64,000 bases of DNA from positions 190,887 to 254,886 of the forward strand of contig VZTI01005024.1 in NCBI GenBank assembly GCA_013397865.1, read 5' to 3'. Shown in pieces: positions 1 through 11,234 of the stretch. The notes under the pieces are model-generated. The model saw only the letters and a program-made list of their open reading frames with translations, made no database searches and was not told where the DNA came from. Made by a program: the position numbers and the translations under genes. Positions within the stretch are counted from its first letter, which is position 1; each line of letters begins with the position of its first letter. This DNA is from Struthidea cinerea (Eukaryota; Chordata; Aves; Passeriformes; Corcoracidae).

Positions 1-24
1 TCCCTTCCCTTCCCTTCCCTTCCC
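1..24. repeat. (TCCCT)n microsatellite
   Basis: Nearly five uninterrupted copies of the pentamer TCCCT open the window. The array may continue upstream, so its true length is unknown. It is a pyrimidine-only simple repeat with no coding meaning. Confidence 0.9.
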
Positions 25-1907
25 ACACATCATAAATAAGATGACTCACCTGTAACAATACTGTATTTCATGGAAAATTAATATCACTGTGAGTTATGTT
101 TTTATGTGTTGAAAGCACTCAGAGTTGTGGGAGGAGAATGTTTTCATAGTCATAAACCCCCTGGAGCTGGGAATATAATTTATTTCCCAGCTCTGTACCA
201 AAGACGTCTGACTTCAATCAGCATAACCATATGCTTAAAGGTGATGTACATGTTGCACTGTTCTGCTGATAAGCCCCTCTGTCCAGCATTTTAAATCCCT
301 GGTGTGTTTGGGTGATTTATGTACAACAAAAATAACTAGAGTAGTAAGAAAGTCTTTTTGGTTGTGAAGATTTCTTCCCAAATAATCCAGATGAAACTAT
401 TATACAAACTGCTCATCCTCAAAAATATGATCTTCATTTCATAACCTGTGCTAGAAGCCACGCTATTACTCAACTCCAAGTCATGAATAGCCCCTATGAA
501 AAGGAGGAGGAAAGATTGAAAAGGATCTGGTGACTTCTGTGGGCACTGTTAGTAAAGCTGATTTACTACCAGTCATTCAATGCTGAGATGCTTCATCTTC
601 TGGAAAGTGATACAGTGTGTTGATTGTGGTGGAAATTCATCACCTGGAGGTGGCTGCTGGCATCTGTACTGTAGGCAGCAAACAGCTGTGGAAGCTGTGG
701 AACTGGCTGTGTTGACTCTGTAAGAGGTGTGTGGTTGCAATCTGACTTTTCAGTTGGTTCTTACAAGTGTCTTGAACATTTTCTGACATACCTATCGAAC
801 CTCCTTTCTTCCTATGTTTATATTATTTTTATATATATTATATTTATATTATATATATTTTAAACATGGATATATTTCTATATACATGTATAAATTTGGC
901 TGTTACAATGCAAGATCAGAATCTACTTTAATATTCAGGTATTATTCACAGTACAATGGAGTAACTTTTTACTGTTGTTACTCTTAGAAATACCCAATCA
1001 TTATTCTCTCTCACCTTTCTGCTTAGCTTAGGACTTTGCAATAAATCCTTTTGACTTCTGCCAAAATGGAAGAAGAATATGATGAAGTAGCTTCTTTAAA
1101 AATGAAAGGAAAAAAAAAAGTGACCTCAGACTAGCTGCGAGTCAGTATGCAAGTCAGTAAAAATGAAACAAATTATTTTTCCAGTGACCCTGGAAGATTT
1201 CTAATAAAATCTTTTTTCATATGAGAATCATTTTCAGGAAATATTTTTTACAATGTCAAACCCCCAGTTACTGAGATTTCTGCAAATGTTCTTTGTTTCT
1301 ACTTTTTCAACTGGTGAGTTGCAGTCTTTGTAGTATTAATTTTTCAGCCTAAATCCAGGATGCTCATACTAAAAGGACAGAATTTTGTTTGTATGAATTC
1401 ATGGTTCTTTCTCTTGCATAGAAGCATCTTTTCTTCATACATTAGTAATTTAAGTCACAATGAAGCACCTATGTATGTTAAAGATGCACTCTTTATGTTC
1501 AGTTGCATGTCTTTTGCATATGGTTCTATGTCTAAGTACAAAAATATCCATCATGTGAAGTAAATCCATCTTGTGGATGTAAATTCCCATCTTGTGAAGT
1601 AAATCTGAAATATCCGTATAATCAAATGGAGACTTCAGGGAAAAAAATGTGAATACTTTGTTAAAAATAAAAGAAACAGTAGGCACAGAAACTCTTGTCT
1701 GGGCAATAGGTAGACAATAGGGAATACAGCATAATAACGTCACCCCAAGACAGGTACAAAAGTTGATTAGCAACAGTCATGTCCCTAAAAGTCCTGCTCT
1801 CTGCAATGCCAGTATTAAGAACCTTCAGGACGTGAAAAGAAATTCTACATTTAGCAATCAAAGGGCTACCTGAGTGAAGGAATAGTTGTGGTAGACCCAT
1901 GCATCTT
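25..1907. other. unique AT-rich noncoding sequence
   Basis: I see no exon, transposon or RNA gene here. An almost pure A/T stretch lies around 816-890. A small degenerate 20-bp triplicate lies at 1547-1604 and is listed separately. The open frames on both strands near 1360-1900 overlap each other and show no protein-like composition. Confidence 0.6.
1547..1604. repeat. three degenerate ~20-bp tandem units
   Basis: Three consecutive units begin at 1547, 1565 and 1585. Each has the form TCCATC(A/T)TGTG followed by a short variable part and GTAAA. Units 1 and 3 share GTGAAGTAAA, while unit 2 has GTGGATGTAAA. The unit lengths are 18, 20 and 20 bp. It looks like a small local duplication by replication slippage that has since diverged. 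Confidence 0.7.
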
Positions 1908-2125
1908 ACAGAATCATAGAAAGTTTTGTGTTGGAAGTGACTTCAAGATCACCTAGTTTCAGCCCCCCTGCCATGGGCAGGGATGCCACTCACTAGATTG
2001 GGTTGCTCAGGACTCCATCCAACCTGGTCTTGAATGTTTCCAGGCATGGAACATGCACAATATCTCCAGGCAACCTGTTCCAAAAGAAACTTCTCGGGGC
2101 AACCTGTTTTCAAAGGCAACTTTTT
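1908..2125 (-). mobile_element. CR1 LINE, 3'-end fragment
   Basis: Read on the minus strand this is the last ~215 bp of a Chicken Repeat 1 non-LTR retrotransposon. On the plus strand the fragment opens with AGAATCATAGAA, the reverse complement of the CR1 3' terminal repeats. Next come the conserved blocks around GATCACCTAGTTTCAGCC, the CCATGGGCAGGGA motif, and CAACCTGGTCTTGAATGTTTCC, then CAACCTGTTCC. The copy is strongly 5'-truncated, which is typical of CR1. Its 5' (right-hand) edge dissolves into unrelated sequence around 2080-2125, where CAACCTGTT appears twice, so that limit is approximate. No coding capacity remains. Confidence 0.9.
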
Positions 2126-5100
2126 TTTTGCTGCAAATACTTACTGGATTCCTATTGGAAGGTCACCAATTCAAATACCTTTCTAGTGCTTGCATTTTCT
2201 AATTTTGTTATCTTTATTAAAATGGATAGATTTGGATTATTTTTCAAAGAACAGTCTTAATAGCATCTTCCCAGGGAAACTGACAGCAATGAATTACATT
2301 TGTAAGTAACAACTGAACAATGGCCAACAAACAAAAAAAAAAAGGAGAAAGAGAGAGAGATAAATAAAAAACAAAGAAAAAAGGGCAAATCTAAAGAAAA
2401 TTACTGAAAATGCTAAAGCCAGGCCCTTCATAGAAACAAACAAATGATACACAAATAATGAAGACACATGATGGAAAATCTTCTAGAACTGGGGTGTATT
2501 ATCTGTCTTCTCATAAATACTTTTGCAAAATCTACCTTCAACTTTGACTCTTTCCGTAAAGTAGAATAAAATGCAAGTTATTTTAGAGAATAATAATCAT
2601 TTAAAAAAGTCAGAATAAAATAGGAATTTTGGTAAAACATGAAATGAAAAATTACTAAGTAACCCTGATCAGTGTAGCTTTTATACTGACTTTTGTATTT
2701 TGTAGGAGTTCTGCCTGAATTAAAAGGTGGGTAAGGAAATCAGGATTTACTGTAGAATGAATGCATATAAAAGGCTTATTTTTTACAAGTGAATGCAGGC
2801 AATTAGAACCTGTGGATATTCAATTCTCAGCTGTGAGAAAAGCAGTAATGGTAATTTTGAGGTATTATACATCACAATTCTTTTCTGAGTGATCAAGTAC
2901 ATTGTCTTGATCATTGCCTTTAAAACCTTTCTTTGTAAAAAGCTGGCTAGAATGATGAGGAGATATGTATTGTTTCTTCTTCACTGTACAATTTCAAAGT
3001 GAATATGTTGTTGAAAAACAGAAAAGAGCACATTTCAACCTGTGAAGTTTTCTTCTGTTTTACATTTTGTGGCAAAATTACATTTCTCCATTTTCTTAGT
3101 GGAAATGATAGTGAAATATTTAGGAGGCTTACTCCAACTGTTCACTAGTTCTGAAAAAGAGTGAGGTAATTTGAAAAAATACTGCCATTATTTCATAGAG
3201 AATTATTTTAAGAGAAGTCAATTCTTTAGGTTATGCATCAGTGGGTTCTTATGTATTTTTCTTAGAATTCACATCGTTTCACAGGGCCTGCTGCTATTAC
3301 TGTTTTCTAGTAAACATAGATCTGGAATTTCTTCTGAGTTAAAGACAATTTAAAAATCGCTATTAAATGCTTTTAAGCTCTTTCTTCTAGATGTTGTTTG
3401 CTTCAGGAAGGACTTTGCCACATATTAAATCAATTATGAATGTCCAGTATGTCATGCAAAAATACCACAAGGCAGTCAAGAGATCTGAAGCTGTTTACTC
3501 ATACCGATCTCTGCAGAGTCTTGGAGAACTTTGAATCAAAGATGAACATGTTCCATTGAACAAATACTGGTGAAATCTCGGCCTCATGGACACTGGTAGA
3601 AACTTTTTTTTATTGTCTTCAATAGAAATGCATGCTCCAGCATCATTATTTCGGCTGTGGTAGGTTACTGAACCATACATTATCACAGACACATAGTTCT
3701 AAGTGCTATGCCCAGAGGGATGATACTGCTCCACATCACCACACATTTCTGCCACTTTTCTGCTTAATGTTCAGACATGTGGTGAGCTGGACTGAGCATA
3801 ATGATTTACAAAATAAAGTTAATATTGTTTAGTTGTATCAGGCGCTCCCCAGGGATACGGGAGCATGTTGTTGGGGGCTATTTTGGCTCTATAATGGCTG
3901 AGACTGACTTTGAGTGCCTCACAAAACTCAAAAGAGCTTCAGTGAATGTGTTGGATGCTTCTACATGTATAACTGGTAATTGAGTTGCTGTGCTGCCTTA
4001 AACTGGGTCTTTGAATATTCAAATTCTACAGCACCTCTCAGGATATTATTCAAACACACAGTGCCAGGATAGACATTGGCATGTGCTGCAGCGAAAACAA
4101 GTCACAGTTTTCATTTCACCTCCCTTAAAAAATCAGCAAAAAATTGACCCATCATGCTCCATCTCTTCCATGCCAAACTGAAGGATTTTGAGGGATATTT
4201 AGGTTTGCACTCAAAAAAGAATGACATTTCAGTCTGACAGAAGAGCACTTCTCTAACCATTCACACACCCTCCAAGCTCAATTATTCTTTCATTTAAGGG
4301 ACATATTTTGGCTGGAATATGGTTCATAAATTGGATTTTATCTTAACTGTTACATACCATATTGCATACGTGTATAAAAATTTAATAAAGTAAATTTATC
4401 TTTAAACTTCTGCCTTTTTTTCCTAAAAAGCTAATTGAGTGCTAAATTCATTACAAAATTTAGACAGCAAAATTTTATAGCATTTAGAGCTGATGAATTT
4501 TGCTACAGTTATTTGAAATCCAGTTATTTGAAATGATGAAAATTAAAATATTTTTTGTTCTTATTACTATTTTATTTGAACAAGAATCAGTCAAGCCACC
4601 CCCAGTTTCTTGTAATTTTTAAAAGTCTCCCATAATTTTTGAAGCTTGAGGAAGGAATTCCCGTTCCGGTGGCTGAGTAGTTTTTTCTCCTTAAGGAAGT
4701 TCCTTTTTTTGATCGTTTGCCTTATGTTGAACTTCTGCAAAATAATAGTGACTTTAACATATATCCTGTGTCCCTTCCTCACTGAAGTCACGTTCTTTAA
4801 TTTAATCACTTTTATTGCATAAAAGATCACGATCTACTCCTTGTTCCACTGTAGATTCTCTGGTTTATCTATTCTGAACTGTCTAAATTAGCCTGAGAAA
4901 AACCTAGTGGAATAATATGGAACACCATGTAGGAGATTTAAATTAATGTAGTGTACATTCAGTGTGATAGCAGCTGTTTTGAATCACATGTGATGTGTTT
5001 CCATGCCTTCCCATCTGATATATTTACATTCTTTAGTCACAGCATCTGGGGGGTCGATTACTCCAAGTGAGAAGTACAGTAATGGAAAGAGTATAGAAAG

Positions 5101-5217
5101 TAATGAAACAGATAATAACTGGAGATGCTGGATACAGGACAATTAGTTCATGTGAAGCTACAGGGCAACAATGCAGGTACACAGCACACTCACTACCATG
5201 GACTTCAAGAGAGAAGG
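2126..5217. other. unique AT-rich noncoding sequence
   Basis: No gene or recognisable transposon was seen. There is an A/G-rich patch at about 2331-2400 (AAAGGAGAAAGAGAGAGAGA and similar). The small open frames around 3171-3983 and 4591-4830 have no recognisable domain, no splice-site pattern I can support, and unremarkable composition. Confidence 0.6.
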
Positions 5218-5848
5218 TTTGTGTGCTTTCAGTCCAGAAAACCAACCATATCCTGGCTGCATCAAAAGCAGTGTGGCCAGCAGGTCGAGGGAAGTGATTC
5301 TGCCCCTCCACTCTGCTCTGGTGAGACCCCACCTGCAGTGCTGCATCCAGCTCTGGAGTCCCCAGCATAAGGAGGACGTGGACCTGTTGAAGTGAATCCA
5401 GAGGACGCCATGAAGATGATCAGAGGGCTGAAGCACCTCTCCTGTGAAGTCAGGCTGAGGAGTTGGGGTTGTTCAGCCTGGAGAAGAGAAGCTCCAGGGA
5501 GATCTTGTAGCAACTTCCAATACCTAAAGGGAGGAGCCTACATGAAAGCTGGAGAGGGACAATTATATGGGCATGTAGTGATAGGGGAATGGCTTTAAAC
5601 TGAAAGAGGGTAGGTTTAGATTAGATGTAAGGAAGAAAGTCTTTACTGTGAGGGTGGTCAGGCACTGGAACAGGTTGTCCAGAGAAGCTGTGAATGCCCC
5701 ATCACTGGAAGTGTTCAAAGACAGGCCTGAAGGAATTATAAGCAACTTGGTCTAGTGGACAGTGTCCCTGCCCATGTCAGGAGGGTTAGAACTAGATGAT
5801 CCATAATTTGATTATGGCTATTCAGTGATTCTGTGATTCTATGACTTT
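5218..5848 (+). mobile_element. CR1 LINE, 5'-truncated copy with intact 3' end
   Basis: The copy covers the last ~630 bp of a CR1 element on the plus strand. It begins inside the C-terminal part of the reverse-transcriptase ORF. The block at 5253-5360 still reads, with mutations, as the [20 protein letters not shown] stretch followed by [22 protein letters not shown]. The rest of the ORF end follows, then the 3' UTR with GGCACTGGAACAGGTTG near 5660 and CACTGGAAGTGTTCAA near 5704. It closes with about three degenerate 8-9 bp units of the CR1 3' repeat (GTGATTCTGTGATTCTATGA) at about 5825-5844. Several frameshifts and stop codons make it non-coding. The short open frames at 5033-5598 are shadows of this element. 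The truncation point is approximate because the first ~10-20 bp are ambiguous. Confidence 0.95.
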
Positions 5849-6225
5849 TTATTAAATTGACAGACAATTTAATTTAATTTTTTTATTAGTAATAAGTGAT
5901 TTATGGAAGGAACTTTGTTATCCTGTTCAAGTTATATCACAAAGTTCTTTGGTAACTCATAGTACTTCAGACTTCATACCAGTGGTAGAGGAATGGAAGA
6001 AATAAACCTCAGGCTGTATTTACTTTCTTTGTTCTCATGAGGAGTTCCTCTGTAGCTGGGAGTTTGGCAGAGCTGCTTATTTGTGCCCCAGCAGCCTTCA
6101 CAGGGAAAGTAGTTATCATTCTTTCTCCCAAACAAAGAAGATCTGAAGAAGTTGAAACAGTATATTTCTACATGAATGGTGTGTCCTGCTTTAAAAATTA
6201 TTATATTTTCCATAGTTTCATTAGG
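5849..6225. other. unique noncoding spacer
   Basis: This is AT-rich sequence between the CR1 copy and the T-rich tract. No gene or repeat was recognised. An open frame that runs from here into the T tract encodes mainly phenylalanine from the homopolymer and is not a gene. Confidence 0.55.
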
Positions 6226-6270
6226 GTTTTTGTTTCGTTTTTTTTTGTTTGGTTGGTTGGTTTTCGTTTT

Positions 6271-6338
<68 letters not shown>

Positions 6339-6425
6339 TTTTTTTTTTGTTTGTTTGTTTGTTTTTTGTTTTTGTTTGTTTGTTTGTTTTGCTTTGTTTT
6401 GTTTTGTTTTTGGTTTTTTGTTTTA
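6226..6425. repeat. T-rich low-complexity tract with 66-base T run
   Basis: TTTG and TTGG repeats lead into an uninterrupted run of 66 T at 6272-6337. More GTTT-type units and TTTTG units follow up to about 6425. On the minus strand this is poly(A) with CAAA/CAAAA units. It could be the tail of a retroposed sequence, but no retroposon body is recognisable on either side. The exact homopolymer length is unreliable in most sequencing chemistries. Confidence 0.95.
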
Positions 6426-7650
6426 ATTCTGCTAGAATTCATTTAGAGTTTTATTTGATGTATCTGATTATTTCATGTATACAAATTTTGTGTTATTATT
6501 CATGGCCTGAGGCCTTTAGTTCTGTCTGCTGTTCTCTCATTGCTGCAGTTTTCTGTGTTTTACGATTGATTGCAACCATAACAACACTATAAATGTCTAG
6601 TGCTTTTTCTCTGAATTTTTAAACCCTTCAAAATTTAAAAAAATGTTATTGTTTATAATCAGGAAAACATTGTCTTTTGAATCATTTAATCTTTATTGTC
6701 TCCAGGAGCTGCCTTAACTCACTGAATCCTTCTTTAAATGAAAGACTGCTTAAAGTAATTTCTTTTCTTTCTATTACTTTTATTGAATATTTCTAATTAA
6801 AGAAATTTAAAATGTAGATTATTATTTCAAGTAATAAATTAGTTCAAATTAAAGAAAAAATAATAATACCCTGTGGGGAAAAGAGAAATGACATTTAGAG
6901 GTGTTTCCATAAAACAAAAACTCCTGAATCATGCTTTGTTCTCTTTTGAGCAGGCTCTGACCAAAGGGAAGATGTCAAACAAAAAACACTGTAATATTTT
7001 CTTATTGTCACAAAATGCTTGCGTATCTGGACTATCTTTCCCTAAGGACTTCAGGGAACAGTTCCCTTCACAGTGTGTAAAGGGAATCAGACAATAACTG
7101 TGATAAAGCTCTTTTGCATCTCCCACTGAAAAACACCCAGGAACCAGGACACTAGATGGGTTCTTGCACTGCCTGTGAGACACTATGGCAGGAGCCATAC
7201 TGTGTTTGCCACAGAAGCTCCTGCACAATGCCAGACAATCTCTGCTGCAGAAAAGTGAATAAAACAAGCAGGTATTTAGTCAACTACTACTGCTTGCCAT
7301 AACTTTCTGCCATAGTGATAGGTTTGCTGCCCAATGAGACATTGTGTTACCACACTTTTAATAAACACTTAATTCCTGGTGTCTCCATAAAGAGTTGTCT
7401 TTAGACATGAAGGCCTCCTTGGAAATCACACACCTCTGTGCTCCCCACAGTACATGGGATTGTGCCTTAGGCCTTTGAAAATACAGCATCTTAATTTCAA
7501 CAATGCCAGCAGTATTCTTCTCCCACAGGGGAAGAGCGGGACTGACTTTTGCAGTGATGAGGTTCATCATGTGTCTTTAGCTCAGCCAAGAAACCTCTGA
7601 AACACAGGGCCCTAGCTTGGCTGTTTGCATATTGGCATTTTGTTGCTATG

Positions 7651-7669
7651 TTGCTGCTGCTGCTGCTGC
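7651..7669. repeat. short (GCT)n repeat
   Basis: Six consecutive GCT/CTG triplets follow TT. On the plus strand they sit in a 73-aa open frame as a run of cysteines, which is a translation artefact rather than a protein feature. Confidence 0.85.
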
Positions 7670-10060
7670 AGTAAAACAGATTGTATTTCTTTTTTGAGAA
7701 GTGGCAGGAATGACTTCCCCTCTAACCCCCTCCCTCTGTTTCCAACAGATGGAACAACAGTCCTCCTGTTCTCGGTAGGAGATAGGGGAATTAGTAGAAG
7801 TCATCTAGCTGGTCATCAGGGAATGTGCTGCTGTTACTTGAACTAGAGCATCAATATTTTTTGCTGTACTGTTTGTAACCAACACTTCTTTTGCCAGCGG
7901 CTGTCTTTGTGTTTGTTGCTGAAATTTTAAATTCCTTCCATCCTCTCAGTTTCCTTTAGCAGCAGTAGAAGCTCTCATAGGTTCCTGAGAAGCCTGTCAG
8001 TTCCTTGCAGATCTGATAAACTTTTCATTGGTGTCTTGGAGATTTCACCTTCATTGGTGCATGGGCATGTTGTAGAGGATGACATAATGCACAATCTCAT
8101 GATCAAAAATACTAAATTCTACACAGTATTTACAATTTTTAATATCTAAATAGAATTTGAAAGGAAAAGACAGTATTTGCACTTGGCACCTGCAAGTAAT
8201 CTAATGCTTTGAAACTGTGAACACATAAAATAGGCGTTGTCCCGTTGGATTTCCTTGCTGTTTGAATTAATTTTATTTGTGACAGGCAGGTTCTCATTTG
8301 TTCATAATATAGAGCCATGACAAAAATTAAGTTATTTTGATGGGTTAATTTTTTTTCTGCTTTAGGTTTTTGACTTCCAAGCAATTCTGAACATGATGTA
8401 TTTTTACAGCCGTGTCAGTGGAAGTTAAAAGAATTTAATGCCCTCATTCGTTCTCAAAGAATCCAGATTTTATGTGATGTGAGATCTGTAATGATGCTGT
8501 GCATTAAAATGAAAGTGCAAGGAGATTCCTTGGGATGCAATTCCTTTACAGCTCACTGCCTCTCATTGATTTGAAAGGCTGCTTCACACATTATAAATGG
8601 ATTTTGACCGTAGCAACATTGCATTCTCAACTAGTAAAAGCTGGATTGTCTATGCAGTGGCAGCTTTGTGGCTTGCCAGAATGACTGACCTTGGGTGTGA
8701 ATCCATATGTCAACTTATCACAAGATTATAACATGCATAGTGAAATAGGAGAAGCTAAGTTTCTTGTCAAGAAGTCCTTCAGCTGAAAAAGGACAGAGGG
8801 ATGAACTCAGCTGTTCTTAATGATCAGTCCCCAGAGGAATGGTAAAAGACAGAGAGGACTTACTGACCACTGAGGGGAAGGAGATCAGGGATATTTTTTT
8901 GTGGGGGTACCTCTTTAGCTATCATTCATTCATAATTCACAGTAGGACTCCTCTTATGAAATGCTGTGAAAACATAGACTTTTCACCAAATATGTGCATC
9001 TCGCTTGTCGACACTGGTAATAGTATAAACATTGCATGGGGGCAGGAAAAAAACCACAGAAACAGACAATTTCATATTCTAAAAAAGAGGTCCAAAATAT
9101 CTTGGCAATGACCAGCTTGACGTTTACTGCCTCTGTTGTCTTTGCCAGCATTTAAATTAAGCTGGACAAGAATCAAATCAGTCCCATCACTACCCTGCTC
9201 CAACCTTTGGTTAAGACAATAATTTTCAGCTTGTTAAAATGTTTCATCTGTATCAAAAATGCATCACACTACACTTCTTGGCACGTTTTTGTGACTGGTG
9301 AATAGGACCCTATCTTCTTGCATGTTTGCAGAATATTAATTCCATGCTCTCTTTATGAGACACTTGGTGCTGTCAGTTGCCTAATGTAGAGATGAAAAAC
9401 ATTTTTTCTCCTCCTGAGAAATACGATTTATTAGATTCTTATCCAAACAGAATGCCTTTTCAATAGTGCCAAACGTGCACCATTCAAGAGAAACATTCAC
9501 AGAGAAAAGATTTCACCACTACAGTCCAGCGGTATGAGTCTACTGTCTGTGACTCATAATTCAATTTCAACACCTCCTTCTAGATAGATAAAAGAAATGT
9601 CTGGATGTGTTTAGTCCTTTTGCTCAGTGTTGTCACTGGTGACATATTTGTCAATACCTGATGGCCATACTGAATCACTGGATAATGGCCAAAGCCTAAA
9701 AAAGTTTTTCTAAGGCTTTCCCCAGCAGTATTTCCTACTTTATATGACATGCTATAGTTTCATCCATGTCTTTAGACATTTTAGAATGCATGAAAACCAT
9801 TTTTTTATTGTTCTTTCTTAAACTTCAGGTGAAAATGAACAGATAATTTCACTAAACTGGTTACAAAATAAAGTGCTATTTCAGCTATCCAATATGCCAG
9901 ATACCCAAACCCATAAATTAAGGAATCCAGTGAATTATTTCTGTTAGTGTCATACAGCTCAGACAATCACATAAGAGGTAAAATGAAAAAAAAAAAAAAT
10001 ATGGGGAAGAATATTGCATCCTATGAAAACACAGCAAAATGTTAAATAAGTTGCATTTTC

Positions 10061-10098
10061 TATTTGTTTCAGTATTTTTTATTTGTTTCAATATTTTT
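10061..10098. repeat. 19-bp tandem duplication, one mismatch
   Basis: TATTTGTTTCAGTATTTTT at 10061-10079 is followed at once by TATTTGTTTCAATATTTTT at 10080-10098. They differ by one G/A change. It is a small slippage-type duplication. Confidence 0.85.
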
Positions 10099-11202
10099 TC
10101 TTTTGTGAAATTGAGTCATAGAGGAATATGCGATAGTTTTCCCTTTTTGAAAGCTGAGCTGAAAGATCATACTTAACAGAAAAAAAAAAAAAAACCCTGG
10201 CTGAAGAGATCTATTTTGGCTGTTATGTGGTATTCAGTATTACCTGACCTCAAAACAAACCTTTTGGAGAGGAAAGCAAAAAAAAAGAAAGACAGATCAT
10301 ACTTCATACTAGGTAGGCTTTGAAAAACAGGTTAAATCAAGCTTACAAGAGCGAAGAATTTGGAAAAATTATCAAAGAAGGAGTTACAAAATAGAAAATG
10401 TCAAAAGTAGCTGTCTATTCCCATGACTATAACTCCAGCTCTTTCATTTGTTGCTATTTCATCTTCCCTGCAGCTTGCTTCTCAGGAGATAGATTGGAAG
10501 CAGATTTCAGTGTCTCTTCCTCTTCTCACTTCTCCAGTTCAGGTGTCCTTGTCCTGCTGCTTTCACACTTGATGCTGGATTTGATGTATTTATTTGCTAG
10601 GGGCATCAAGGAACTTTTTGAAAGCATTTACTGAAAATTTTCTAGGGAAAATTACTTCATTAAACTGTGGACATTATTTGAGGATCAACTAGACACCCTT
10701 TCATGAGGTTCTGGTGGTGGACTTTATAAAAAAACACCCTCCTAAGCCATTTAACCATGATGAGAAAAGAAAGCAGTGCGGAAGTTTCTACTTCTGCTGT
10801 GTAGATTGTATTTTGCTGTGTGTTGTGTCTCTACCCAGCAGTAACATGAATATTTTATCAAATACCATGATTTTTTTGTTGCAAACATTGCAGTGACTAT
10901 TTCTGAAAGAGAAAATAAATCAAAGGCAAACATATCCAATTCATTATAGTGTCATGCCTTCACTTTTATCTTTGGGAAGGTGGATTTGTGTTATTTTTAA
11001 ATGAGTCTTCATCTGTATAACTATTTAGCCTTTTTTTGTGGTTTGTTTTTTTTAATGTATATGTCCAGATGATGTCTAAAATCCTTGCCACCTTGTTGTA
11101 CAGAGCTGTTAGCAAATTTTCATTACTGGAAAACATAGGACAGAAGAATAGTGAGGAAAGAGCCATTTGTGGTCCCAGACGGTTTTGTTTATTTGGGGTT
11201 TC

Positions 11203-11234
11203 TGTTTGTTTTTGTTTGTTTGTTTGTTTGTTTT
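11203..11234. repeat. (TTTG)n simple repeat
   Basis: TTTG tetramers are repeated with one longer TTTTTG interruption. Similar T/G-rich low-complexity sequence follows to about 11260. Confidence 0.85.

Noticed and set aside
1450..1900. Minus-strand 107-aa and 79-aa frames
   Set aside because: They overlap each other and a plus-strand frame; composition reflects AT-rich noncoding DNA and the 20-bp triplicate.
5033..5598. Cluster of overlapping frames of 64-111 aa on both strands
   Set aside because: They fall within or next to the CR1 copy at 5218-5848 and are frame shadows of its decayed ORF2 end.
6037..6592. Plus-strand open frames of 129 and 138 aa, and Lys-rich minus-strand frame
   Set aside because: They run through the T66 tract and encode phenylalanine or lysine homopolymers; an artefact of low-complexity DNA.
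7625..7846. Cys-rich peptide (run of eight or so Cys)
   Set aside because: Produced by the short GCT repeat; no signal peptide or conserved cysteine framework can be supported.
10398..10634. Possible small exon-like frame of 78 aa
   Set aside because: Serine/hydrophobic-rich translation without a known domain; no supporting splice sites that stand out from background.
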